This document shows, piece after piece, positions 55,725-64,000 of a stretch of DNA of 64,000 bases (the first letter of the stretch is position 1; the number at the start of each line of letters is the position of its first letter). The translations under genes were made by a program, and so were the position numbers. This stretch comes from Thalassotalea crassostreae. GTDB taxonomy: Bacteria; Pseudomonadota; Gammaproteobacteria; Enterobacterales; Alteromonadaceae. The stretch covers positions 2,418,001 through 2,482,000 of the forward strand of contig NZ_CP017689.1 in NCBI RefSeq assembly GCF_001831495.1, in the 5' to 3' direction. The notes beneath the pieces are model-generated. The model was not told where the DNA came from, did not search any database, and saw only the letters and a list, made by a program, of their open reading frames with translations.

Positions 55725-56117
55725 ATGACTTCAAGTTTAGCAGTAACTGGATTTTATGCCGCAATTTTAGCCATTCTTTTTATCGCCTTAACCTTTATGG
55801 TGATAAAGCAACGGAAATCGCAAAAAGTAGGCCTTGGTGTTGATGGTGATGACAACTTATTAAAGGCCGTGCGCATTCATGGCAACTTTACTGAGTTCGT
55901 ACCTATGGCGTTAATTTTACTTGCAGCCTGTGAACTTAATGGCAGTTCGACCACCTTTTTACATACTATCGGTGGCGCGCTTGTTACCTGTCGTTTTCTT
56001 CACGCAATAGGTTTAACAAAATCTAGAAACACCAGCTGGCAACGTTTTGTTAGTGTACTCGGTACTATGATCATTATCTTGGTGTTAGCTATCACTAATA
56101 TAATTAATATGCTTTAG
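55725..56117 (+). CDS. MAPEG family membrane protein
   Basis: 130 residues with four membrane helices, starting MTSSLAVTGFYAAILAILFI. After the first helix, GLGVDGDDNLLKAVRIHGNFTEFVPMALI contains the RxHxNxxE pattern of MAPEG proteins (microsomal glutathione S-transferase-like). The remaining helices are GGALVTCRFLHAIG and SVLGTMIIILVLAITN. I start at 55725 because upstream codons to 55659 carry no membrane-protein signal and AGAGAC precedes this ATG. Exact substrate unknown. Confidence 0.85.
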   Translation: MTSSLAVTGFYAAILAILFIALTFMVIKQRKSQKVGLGVDGDDNLLKAVRIHGNFTEFVPMALILLAACELNGSSTTFLHTIGGALVTCRFLHAIGLTKSRNTSWQRFVSVLGTMIIILVLAITNIINML

Positions 56118-56173
56118 AACAGCTGCTACACAATAAACCGCAATACAAAAAAGACGACAAACCTTTAGACACA

Positions 56174-56207
56174 AAAAAGCCCTGATAATTCCTTATCAGG
56201 GCTTTTT
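56174..56207. terminator. Bidirectional terminator between MAPEG gene and adk
   Basis: Perfect 15-bp stem (AAAAAGCCCTGATAA and its complement, 56174-56188 with 56193-56207) around TTCC, ending in U runs on both strands. It serves the converging MAPEG gene and adk. Confidence 0.93.
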
Positions 56208-56225
56208 CACATATTTAGTCAAGGA

Positions 56226-57236
<1,011 letters not shown>

Positions 57237-58559
57237 TTGGCTACTTTCAAAACATTCGATGCACTTGCAACCGAAAAAGGACGATTATTTAGCTTTAGTC
57301 TTTTATATATTTCAGAAGGGATCCCATTTGGTTTTACTTCAGTTGCCTTAGTTACGTATTTACGCGGCGCAGGTTTAGCTTTGGATCAAATAGGCCTATT
57401 TATGGCCGCCCTATTTATGCCTTGGGCATTTAAATGGGCCTGGGCACCATTAATCGACATTTTTAAGTTACGCCGCTTCGGAGGTCGTAAAACATGGATA
57501 AGTTTTTGCACTTTCGCCATGATCATTACCTTATTAATGACTGCGACAACAGACTATATTAGCGACTTTCAATTACTCATTACCATGGTCACACTAAACA
57601 ATGTTTTTTGCGCCACTCAAGATGTCGCAATCGATGCGTTAGCGGTATCTACATTAAAAGAAAATGAACGCTCCCGTGGTAATGGTTTTATGTTTGCAGG
57701 TCAATATATTGGCATTTCTCTAGGTGGCGGTGGTGCAATGTTATTTTCATCGGCCTATGGATTTAACAACACTTTAATTTTTATCAGTGCATTATTATCA
57801 ATATGCCTATTGTATACCTTGTTGTTTATTAAAGATCCATTTACACGCGAACTTATAAAACAAAGTAAAACAAATGTCTTCCGACAATTAGCGTTAAAAT
57901 TCAAACAATTTTTCGTTACGCTTTATGAGAGTTTTTTTCGTTCAGGCAAAGGCCCAGCGTTAGGCATATTGTTTGCACTTATGCCTGTAGGGGCAATGGC
58001 TTTGGCCTACGCGACTCTTAGTACCATCCAAGTCGATTATGGATTAAGTGAAGCAGAAATCGGCCGTTTATCTATATTCAACACCATTACCGCAGCGACA
58101 GGTTGTGCTCTAGGGGGTTGGTTAGGAGACCGATTTGGACTTAAACCAACATTGATTGTGACTTATATTCTTACCGCAATTCCGACAATATTTCTCGCTT
58201 GGAATATTTATCAGTTTGGCTTGGTCAATATCGATACAAATACCTTCTATAGTATTGTCATTACCCATGGCTTATTTTATGGCATGAGTTTTGGCATTCA
58301 CGCGGGGATTTTTATGGGTATGACTAACCCTCTAGTTGCGGCGACTCAGTTTACTGCGTTTATGGCAATGACCAACTTAACCATAAGTTTTGCAAATTAT
58401 TGGCAGGGACTTGTTGCTGAAAACCATGGCTACGCCTGGGTATTGTTTTTAGACAGCCTACTTATCTTGCTGCCGCTCATGCTTATTCCTTTGTTACGAA
58501 ATCGTAAGATAAAGTCGCCTAAGAACGATAAGCAATTAGAGCCCGCCTATTCTAATTAG
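57237..58559 (+). CDS. MFS transporter, AmpG-like
   Basis: 440 residues with about 12 membrane helices. ISEGIPFGFTSVALVTYLRGAGL, then IGLFMAALFMPWAFKWAWAPLIDIF (residues ~25-70), match the AmpG-like branch of the major facilitator superfamily, which includes the importer of cell-wall muropeptides. The signature loop NVFCATQDVAIDALAV near residue 122 is shared. Substrate cannot be fixed; a peptidoglycan fragment or acetyl-CoA-type cargo are alternatives. The start is a TTG preceded by AGGG. Its terminator was interrupted by the IS element. Confidence 0.82.
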   Translation: MATFKTFDALATEKGRLFSFSLLYISEGIPFGFTSVALVTYLRGAGLALDQIGLFMAALFMPWAFKWAWAPLIDIFKLRRFGGRKTWISFCTFAMIITLLMTATTDYISDFQLLITMVTLNNVFCATQDVAIDALAVSTLKENERSRGNGFMFAGQYIGISLGGGGAMLFSSAYGFNNTLIFISALLSICLLYTLLFIKDPFTRELIKQSKTNVFRQLALKFKQFFVTLYESFFRSGKGPALGILFALMPVGAMALAYATLSTIQVDYGLSEAEIGRLSIFNTITAATGCALGGWLGDRFGLKPTLIVTYILTAIPTIFLAWNIYQFGLVNIDTNTFYSIVITHGLFYGMSFGIHAGIFMGMTNPLVAATQFTAFMAMTNLTISFANYWQGLVAENHGYAWVLFLDSLLILLPLMLIPLLRNRKIKSPKNDKQLEPAYSN

Positions 58560-58683
58560 CCTTAAATTAACTCGCCAAGCTTACTTGATTGGTTTGTGCT
58601 ATTTGGCGTTTACTAAAAAGCTAAAAAACAAATCTAATAAAAAAGCCGATACATGAAGTGACCCCAGAAAGTTGGACACTTTA

Positions 58684-59526
58684 TTAAGCGGCTAATAAGG
58701 CTTGATTTCGATACTCTATCGGACTCAAGCCTTTTAATTTCAACTTAATGCGTTTGTTGTTGTAGTAATGAATATATTCTTTGATGCAGTCGATTAACTC
58801 GTCCGCATCTTTGAACTCCTCACGATGATACATTTCTGTTTTCAGAATTCCAAAGAAATTTTCTGCTACAGCATTATCTAAGCAGTTACCTTTTCTCGAC
58901 ATACTTTGTTTTAACCCTGCTTTTCTTATTATGTTTTGCGTCGTTTTCATTCGATATTGCCAGCCTTGGTCTGAATGAATCACTGGCTTTTCATGATCCT
59001 TTAACGTTTTTAATGCATTGTTTATCATGTCTGTCACCAGTGGAAGGTGTGCCGATTTCCTTACTTCATAGCTGATAACCTCTTGATTAAACAAATCAAG
59101 AATTGGCGACAAGTACACTTTTTGTCCTTTGACTTTGAATTCCGTCACATCAGTTACCCACTTATGGTTAGGTTTGCTTACCTTGAAGTTTCGCTCCAAT
59201 AAGTTAGGTGCTGTTGTACCGACTTCACCTCGATATGACTTGTAGCGCTTTGGTCTGACTTTTGATTTAAGGTTTAATTCAACCATCAAGCGCTGCACTG
59301 CCTTATGGTTAATCAAGGTTCCAGCGCTACGTAGCGCACTGGCAACTCTTCGATAACCATACCGTCCCTTGTGTTCATGGAACAGGCTCTTAATTAATAC
59401 CTTCACGTCCGCGTAGTTATCTGGCTTACGCAGGGCTTTACATTGATAGTAATAGACACTGCGGGCTAGACCAGTAGCTTCCAATAAATGTACGAGTTTA
59501 TACTTTGCCTTAAGCTCTTGAACCAC
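58684..59526 (-). CDS. IS3-family transposase OrfB (rve/DDE domain)
   Basis: 280 residues with an N-terminal HTH_21-like part (SLFHEHKGRYGYRRVASALR) and the integrase catalytic core. The first catalytic Asp lies in HKWVTDVTEFKV (~127), the second in PVIHSDQGWQY (~191), and the Glu in DNAVAENFFGILK (~227), 35 residues after, giving D,D35E. It starts at a GTG overlapping the orfA stop (TAGTG), in the -1 frame, so it may be made as an OrfAB fusion by frameshift near the A-rich stretch at 59528-59560, or by translational coupling. Confidence 0.94.
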   Translation of the reverse strand: MVQELKAKYKLVHLLEATGLARSVYYYQCKALRKPDNYADVKVLIKSLFHEHKGRYGYRRVASALRSAGTLINHKAVQRLMVELNLKSKVRPKRYKSYRGEVGTTAPNLLERNFKVSKPNHKWVTDVTEFKVKGQKVYLSPILDLFNQEVISYEVRKSAHLPLVTDMINNALKTLKDHEKPVIHSDQGWQYRMKTTQNIIRKAGLKQSMSRKGNCLDNAVAENFFGILKTEMYHREEFKDADELIDCIKEYIHYYNNKRIKLKLKGLSPIEYRNQALLAA

Positions 59527-60062
59527 TATCGTTTTTTCTTGGTTCGCTTTCTTTTTTCTTGAGCTAAGGCTTCTAACTTTTTTAATACAGCATTCTCAGC
59601 TCTGAGGTACTCTAACTCTTCCTTCATTTCTTCTTCAGACATGCTTTCAGGAGATTTACCTCTGTGAGAGTTTGGAGTTTTAGCCATCTTTGGTCTACCT
59701 ATCTTTTTTGGTGTTAAATTATCAGAGCCTGACTGATTATAACGTTTTAACCACGCTGATAATATTCCTGATGAAGATAAATCGAAATAGGCGCTTGTAT
59801 AGCTTAATGACCAGTTTTCTTCTGCCATTGTTTTAATGACATGAAGTTTAAATTGTTTGGAATATGGGAGGCCAGGATGTTGAAAGGCGTTGCTTCCATG
59901 GATACGATAAACTGCTCCCCAGTACCTAATTTGTCGACAGCTAACACCAATCTTTCGGCTTAGTTCAATTGAGCTTGTTTCTTCAGCCTTGATGGCCGTT
60001 TCTATTTTAAATATTCTTTTATGCTTGGACATAAAAAGACCCCCAGTAATTGGATAGTCCAA
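59526..60062 (-). CDS. IS3-family transposase OrfA (helix-turn-helix)
   Basis: 178 residues. Two helix-turn-helix units are recognisable: SSIELSRKIGVSCRQIRYWGAVY (~31-53) and a second around WSLSYTSAYFDLSSSGILSAWL. The protein ends in a Lys/Glu-rich coiled coil (EEMKEELEYLRAENAVLKKLEAL) that serves as a leucine-zipper dimerisation part. This long OrfA with two HTH is the pattern of the IS150 group. It starts just inside the right terminal repeat. Confidence 0.93.
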   Translation of the reverse strand: MDYPITGGLFMSKHKRIFKIETAIKAEETSSIELSRKIGVSCRQIRYWGAVYRIHGSNAFQHPGLPYSKQFKLHVIKTMAEENWSLSYTSAYFDLSSSGILSAWLKRYNQSGSDNLTPKKIGRPKMAKTPNSHRGKSPESMSEEEMKEELEYLRAENAVLKKLEALAQEKRKRTKKKR

Positions 60063-60172
60063 CTATTGGGGGTCACTTCAACATAAGTATCGGCTTTTTA
60101 ACAGCTTTAGAATTAGCTGAATTAGTTATATTAGTTAATTTATATCGTTGGATTAACTAACTTACTAAGTCT

Positions 60173-62116
60173 TTATTTCGTTAAACTAAGCATTAATTTG
60201 TTTAAGCGGCTCACGAAAGAAGCAGGATCTTTTAAACTACCGCGCTCTGCTAATAGCGCTTGTTCAAACAATACGTCAGCCCACTCACCAAACTTCGCTT
60301 CATCTTGTTCATTTGAAACGTGTTGTACTAAATCATGTTCAGCGTTGATTTCAAAAATAGGCAAGCTTTCTGGCACTTCCTGACCAACCGATTGCATCAA
60401 CTTGATCATTTGCGAACTCATATCTTGATCGTCAGTCACAATACATGCAGGAGAATCAGTTAAACGGTGAGTAATACGAACATCTTTTACTTTATCGCCA
60501 AGAGATTCTTTTAAACGACTTACCACTGAATCAAACTCTTTCTCAATTTTCTCTTGAGCCTCTTTCGTTTCAGCATCGTCCATGTCCCCTAAATCTAAGT
60601 CACCGCGAGTTACTGAAGCGAATTGTTTTTCATTGAAATCAGTTAAATGGCTCATTAACCATTCATCAATACGGTCGTTCAATAATAAAACTTCGATGCC
60701 TTTCTTACGGAATACTTCTAAGTGTGGACTATTTTTAGCCGCTTCGAAGCTATCTGCAACAACATAGTAAATCTTATCTTGGCCTTCTTTCATACGCTCA
60801 ATGTAATCAGTCAACGATACGTTTTGCACGCTTGAATCTGTCTCAGTTGACGAGAAACGTAGCAGCTTTGCAATTGCTTCTTTGTTTGCTGCGTCTTCTG
60901 CAGGGCCTTCTTTCAATACTTGACCAAATTCGTTCCAAAATGTTTGATACTTTTCAGCATCTTTGTTGCCTAGCTTGTTTAACATGGTTAACACACGCTT
61001 AGTACAACCTTTACGCATTGCTTGCGTTACTTTATTGTCTTGTAAAATTTCACGAGACACGTTCAAAGGTAAATCATTTGAATCAAGTAAACCTTTTACA
61101 AAACGTAAGTACGTCGGCATAAACTGTTCAGCGTCATCCATAATAAATACACGTTGAACGTAAAGCTTTAAGCCGTGTTGACGTTCGCGGTTGTACATAT
61201 CAAATGGTGCTTTTTCTGGTACATATAAAAGTGATGTGTACTCAGTAGTACCTTCTACTTTATTGTGTGCCCATAAAAGTGGATCGCCGTAATCATGTGA
61301 TACGTGCTTATAAAATTCTTTGTATTCATCGTCTGATACATCAGCTTTTTCACGAGTCCAAAGTGCTTCAGCTTTGTTTACTGATTCCCACTCTGCTGCT
61401 TTCGCTTCGATAGCAGGACGAACTACATTACCTTCATCATCTTTTTCTTCCGCTTGCGCGGCAACTTCGTCAGTCAACATTTCAACTGGAATAGAAATAT
61501 GATCTGAGTATTTAGTCACAATTGACTTTAAACGCCAGTCATCTAAGAATTCCCCCTCTTCTTCTTTTAAGAAAAGAATAATGTCAGTACCGCGAGTTGA
61601 TTTTTCAATGTTCTCTACCGAGAAATCACCTTCACCAGCAGAAGTCCATTCAACACCGTCACTTGCTTGTGTACCTGCAGCACGAGTGCGAACTACGACC
61701 TTTTCAGCAACAATAAACGCAGAATAGAAACCAACACCAAATTGGCCAATTAATTGTGAGTCAGACGCTTGGTCACCAGATAGTTTTGAGAAGAAATCTG
61801 CTGTACCTGATTTAGCAATCGTACCTAAATGGGCAATCACATCATCACGAGTCATACCAATACCATTATCAGAAATAGTAATCGTATTGGCTTCTTTGTC
61901 AGCTTTAACACGTACACGAAGTGATGCGTCACCATCGTATAGGTCGCCATTCGATAATGCTTTAAAACGAAGTTTATCTGCAGCATCGGCTGAGTTTGAT
62001 ACTAATTCACGTAGGAAAATTTCTTTGTTGCTGTATAGCGAGTGGATCATAAGTTGCAATAATTGCTTTACTTCTGTTTGAAAACCGTGAACTTCTTTAT
62101 GGCCTGTATCAGACAT
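60173..62116 (-). CDS. htpG: Chaperone HtpG (Hsp90)
   Basis: Bacterial Hsp90, a cytosolic ATP-driven chaperone. The 647 residues begin [20 protein letters not shown], with the GHKL ATPase ([34 protein letters not shown] near 88, [14 protein letters not shown] near 120). The middle domain includes [11 protein letters not shown] (catalytic Arg). The C-terminal dimerisation domain follows. I start at 62116 (GGAG ten bases upstream); a longer reading of 673 residues adds non-homologous sequence. It has a heat-shock-type promoter. Confidence 0.97.
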   Translation of the reverse strand: MSDTGHKEVHGFQTEVKQLLQLMIHSLYSNKEIFLRELVSNSADAADKLRFKALSNGDLYDGDASLRVRVKADKEANTITISDNGIGMTRDDVIAHLGTIAKSGTADFFSKLSGDQASDSQLIGQFGVGFYSAFIVAEKVVVRTRAAGTQASDGVEWTSAGEGDFSVENIEKSTRGTDIILFLKEEEGEFLDDWRLKSIVTKYSDHISIPVEMLTDEVAAQAEEKDDEGNVVRPAIEAKAAEWESVNKAEALWTREKADVSDDEYKEFYKHVSHDYGDPLLWAHNKVEGTTEYTSLLYVPEKAPFDMYNRERQHGLKLYVQRVFIMDDAEQFMPTYLRFVKGLLDSNDLPLNVSREILQDNKVTQAMRKGCTKRVLTMLNKLGNKDAEKYQTFWNEFGQVLKEGPAEDAANKEAIAKLLRFSSTETDSSVQNVSLTDYIERMKEGQDKIYYVVADSFEAAKNSPHLEVFRKKGIEVLLLNDRIDEWLMSHLTDFNEKQFASVTRGDLDLGDMDDAETKEAQEKIEKEFDSVVSRLKESLGDKVKDVRITHRLTDSPACIVTDDQDMSSQMIKLMQSVGQEVPESLPIFEINAEHDLVQHVSNEQDEAKFGEWADVLFEQALLAERGSLKDPASFVSRLNKLMLSLTK

Positions 62117-62226
62117 AAAAATACATCTCCTAAATACGTTGTAAATTGATATTTGACTGCCATCACTAGCAAGTAACGCTGGAACGACAACCAAATTTTT
62201 GTTTATGAAATTTGCTTATGAAAAAT

Positions 62227-62254
62227 ATGTGGGGGTGGAAAACTTTTTTTAAAG
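62227..62254 (-). promoter_or_regulatory. Candidate sigma-32 promoter of htpG
   Basis: On the minus strand CTTTAAA (62254-62248) and CCCCACAT (62234-62227) are 13 bases apart. The sigma-32 consensus is CTTGAAA-N(11-16)-CCCCATNT. Transcription would start about 100 bases before the htpG ATG. htpG is a classical sigma-32 gene, which fits. Confidence 0.7.
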
Positions 62255-62446
62255 GGAGTGAGTAATTTTTTTTAAATAAAACTATTTATATCGCCTCTAT
62301 CTCTCACTCATTAATTGAGCTTAATAGCCAATTTAATTGCTGAATCGCTATTATTTTACTAACCTATTACAACTGTATATTTTTTATACAATTAAAATAT
62401 GCGAACCATGCGCATTTAAAAATACATATTTCATGGCTCTGTATAC

Positions 62447-62477
62447 CTGTAAACCAAACGGATGCTGAAGTTTACAG
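62447..62477 (+). promoter_or_regulatory. Inverted repeat upstream of the acyltransferase gene
   Basis: CTGTAAAC (62447-62454) and GTTTACAG (62470-62477) are perfect complements 15 bases apart, ending 21 bases before the ATG at 62499. It could be a repressor operator or a leader hairpin. The rest of 62255-62498 shows no other recognisable structure. Confidence 0.4.
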
Positions 62478-62498
62478 AAAAAATAACAGGTAAGTTAG

Positions 62499-63710
62499 AT
62501 GAAAGTTCAAAATCAAAAGACTGAGCGTTTACATTCATTAGACTCCCTAAGGGCAATAATGATGCTATTAGGCTTAGTAATACACACAGCTATAACCTAT
62601 GGTGCTGTTGATTATAGTGATGTTTGGCCTCTACAAGATCCCAATGCGACTCACGCTTCAAATGATTATATCGTATTTCTTATTCACGCCTTTAGAATGC
62701 AGTTGTTTTTTGTAATCGCAGGCTTTTTTGGCTCCATGCTATTTTATGAAAAGCGACCGCATCAAATGATTAAAAATAGAGTCAATAGACTTGTTTTACC
62801 TTTCGCCGTTTTCGTCATACTTCTCTGGCCATTAGTTCGGTTTGCATTTAATTACACCGAACAGGTATTTGAGGGTGGAACCAATGCTCTGAGCGAGACG
62901 TTTGCTTATTTTTCTAATCTTGAAGCCTTTATACCTAAAACAACATTTCATCTTTGGTTTTTGTATTATTTAGTAATGATTACACTTCTTACAACGTTAA
63001 TTGCGTTGTTTTTATCAAAACTACCAACAGTAACAAGTCGTGTATCATCAGCATTTACTTGGGTTATAGAAAAGCCACTAGTACGAGTATTATTTTTTGC
63101 CAGTTTAACAGCCATTGTCTATATGTTTATGGGAAATTGGTCTGTAGACACATCCAACTCATTTGTCCCAGATATAAACACATTCGTATACTATTTCTTT
63201 TTTTATGTTGTCGGTTGGATTCTATTTAAATCTAAGCATGAATTAGCGTCGATGATGAAATTTGACTGGTTTTGCATGCTATTAGGAGTAGCACTGTTTT
63301 CCATTCATCACTTCATGGAAGACTTATTTATTTATGAGACACATATCATTTTAAAATCTATTATGGTGTGGCTGTTAATTTTTGGCATTACCGGTTTATT
63401 CATTCGATACGGCAGTAGTCACTCGTCAAAAATGCGCTATATTTCAGACGCATCTTATTGGGTCTATCTAATTCATTTACCTATCGTGTGCATTATTCCA
63501 AGCTTTATTGTTGATTGGCCATTGGACGCGACATTTAAATTCCTATTTACCTTAATTAGTAGTGGTATTATTTGTTTTGTCAGCTATCACTATTTGGTAA
63601 GGAGCACATTCATTGGACAGTTTTTGAATGGCAGAAAGTATTCACTAACTTACCCAACATCACTAGAGCCTGAGGTGTTGGTGAGCGTAAAAGCAAGAGC
63701 AAATAAATAA
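62499..63710 (+). CDS. Acyltransferase 3 family membrane protein (OpgC-like)
   Basis: 403 residues with about ten membrane helices. It begins RLHSLDSLRAIMMLLGLVIH, then IVFLIHAFRMQLFFVIAGFFG (~67-88), and HLWFLYYLVMITLL (~145). These resemble OpgC/MdoC, which succinylates periplasmic glucans, more than O-antigen acetyltransferases. His in GLVIH and FLIHAF are the conserved residues. opgG/opgH are not nearby, so the substrate remains open. AGGTAAGTTAG precedes the ATG. Confidence 0.82.
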   Translation: MKVQNQKTERLHSLDSLRAIMMLLGLVIHTAITYGAVDYSDVWPLQDPNATHASNDYIVFLIHAFRMQLFFVIAGFFGSMLFYEKRPHQMIKNRVNRLVLPFAVFVILLWPLVRFAFNYTEQVFEGGTNALSETFAYFSNLEAFIPKTTFHLWFLYYLVMITLLTTLIALFLSKLPTVTSRVSSAFTWVIEKPLVRVLFFASLTAIVYMFMGNWSVDTSNSFVPDINTFVYYFFFYVVGWILFKSKHELASMMKFDWFCMLLGVALFSIHHFMEDLFIYETHIILKSIMVWLLIFGITGLFIRYGSSHSSKMRYISDASYWVYLIHLPIVCIIPSFIVDWPLDATFKFLFTLISSGIICFVSYHYLVRSTFIGQFLNGRKYSLTYPTSLEPEVLVSVKARANK

Positions 63711-63729
63711 AAGTCGCTGTCTGAAAGCT

Positions 63730-63764
63730 GTTGCTTAGGTTTGTTGCTTAGGTTTGTTGCTTAG
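63730..63764. repeat. 13-bp tandem repeat downstream of the acyltransferase
   Basis: GTTGCTTAGGTTT occurs at 63730-63742 and 63743-63755, with a partial third copy to 63764. The rest of the window to 64000 shows no gene, only very short frames. Confidence 0.9.
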
Positions 63765-64000
63765 AGCTATTGCGTAGGAGAGTAGAAGAATTAAATAGTT
63801 AACGTCAAATTTTTACCACAGTCTTCATTGGAATATTATCCTAACTTGTTAAATGAAGCTCTAGTTTCATTTGTTGATGAAGGACTCTAACGACCAATAT
63901 GTCATTTTTCCTTTTTTTAAAGAAGATACTATGTTTTCTATACAAATACCGAAAATAACCTACTCTTATATCGCTTATCTCATGAGCTAATTCTGGCTCA

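Larger units (their letters stand above)
58654..60080 (-). mobile_element. IS3-family (IS150-like group) insertion sequence, 1427 bp
   Basis: Terminal inverted repeats of 24 bp (58654-58677 and 60057-60080) begin TGAAGTGACCCC and match at 21 positions, with the TG...CA ends of the family. A 3-bp direct repeat ACA flanks both sides (58651-58653 and 60081-60083), as expected for recent IS3-type insertion. Two open genes, orfA and orfB, are intact on the minus strand, so the element is probably still functional. Confidence 0.94.
58640..60099. terminator. Former bidirectional terminator split by the IS element
   Basis: AAAAAGCCGATAC (58640-58652) and GTATCGGCTTTTT (60087-60099) are perfect 13-bp complements on either side of the IS. 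Removing the IS and one ACA copy leaves a stem with loop ATAA between the MFS gene and htpG. It can no longer fold locally, so read-through into the IS is likely. Confidence 0.85.

Noticed and set aside
63899..63990. Two tiny open frames near the right edge (about 20 residues)
   Set aside because: Too short, overlapping in different frames and without ribosome sites; no support as genes.

Overview
The window looks like a chromosome segment of a marine gammaproteobacterium of the order Alteromonadales, most likely Colwelliaceae (Colwellia/Thalassotalea-like). This rests on the AT-rich coding style, the gene orders (mfd-csiV-lolCDE, comEC-msbA-lpxK-ycaR-kdsB, tsaB-yoaA, a complete his operon) and the CsiV and YcgL/YcgN families. 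The genus is an inference; there is no 16S gene. I found no tRNA, rRNA or CRISPR array.

Layout. 1-9.6 kb, minus strand: a housekeeping block, read right to left as map-glnD-dapD, then rpsB-tsf (structured S2-type leader, intergenic hairpin, terminator), then pyrH-frr-uppS-cdsA; cdsA runs off the left edge. 9.7-16.1 kb, minus strand: lipid A/LPS genes kdsB, ycaR, lpxK and msbA, with comEC upstream. 16.2-26.4 kb: a DUF2062 gene converges on the mfd-csiV-DUF1244 operon across a perfect 42-bp palindrome; lolCDE diverges from mfd; rsuA follows. 26.4-31.1 kb: an AT-rich accessory stretch of small membrane, lipoprotein and secreted genes of unknown function. It is interspersed with three diverged copies of a ~70-bp repeat and ends in a PilZ gene followed by a ParA plus ribbon-helix-helix (ParF/ParG-like) pair. 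31.2-44.3 kb: mostly minus-strand conserved genes (gamma carbonic anhydrase on plus; TolB-like propeller, tapT, ycgN, lytic transglycosylase, ycgL, rnd, fadD, an alpha/beta hydrolase, slp plus an M50B-like membrane protein, tsaB, yoaA).

44.5-52.8 kb, plus strand: the histidine operon hisGDCBHAF(IE), preceded by an attenuator with a 15-codon leader peptide containing four consecutive His codons. A 162-bp element with 19-bp terminal inverted repeats lies between the attenuator terminator and hisG. A GNAT gene follows. 52.9-55.6 kb, minus strand: an ECF sigma factor with an overlapping probable anti-sigma gene, downstream of two tandem TonB paralogues. 55.7-64 kb: a MAPEG protein, adk, an AmpG-like MFS transporter, an intact IS3-family (IS150-like) element, htpG with a sigma-32-type promoter, and an OpgC-like acyltransferase.

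The most notable signals are architectural. The IS sits exactly in the loop of a former bidirectional terminator, with a 3-bp ACA target duplication. A MITE-like element occupies the his leader. A hexa-/pentanucleotide microsatellite lies just upstream of ycgN and could fuse in frame to it. Methionine aminopeptidase has a 12-residue insertion between its two metal-ligand aspartates. No complete novel defence or metabolic system is evident; the least explained area is the 26.4-31 kb accessory stretch.
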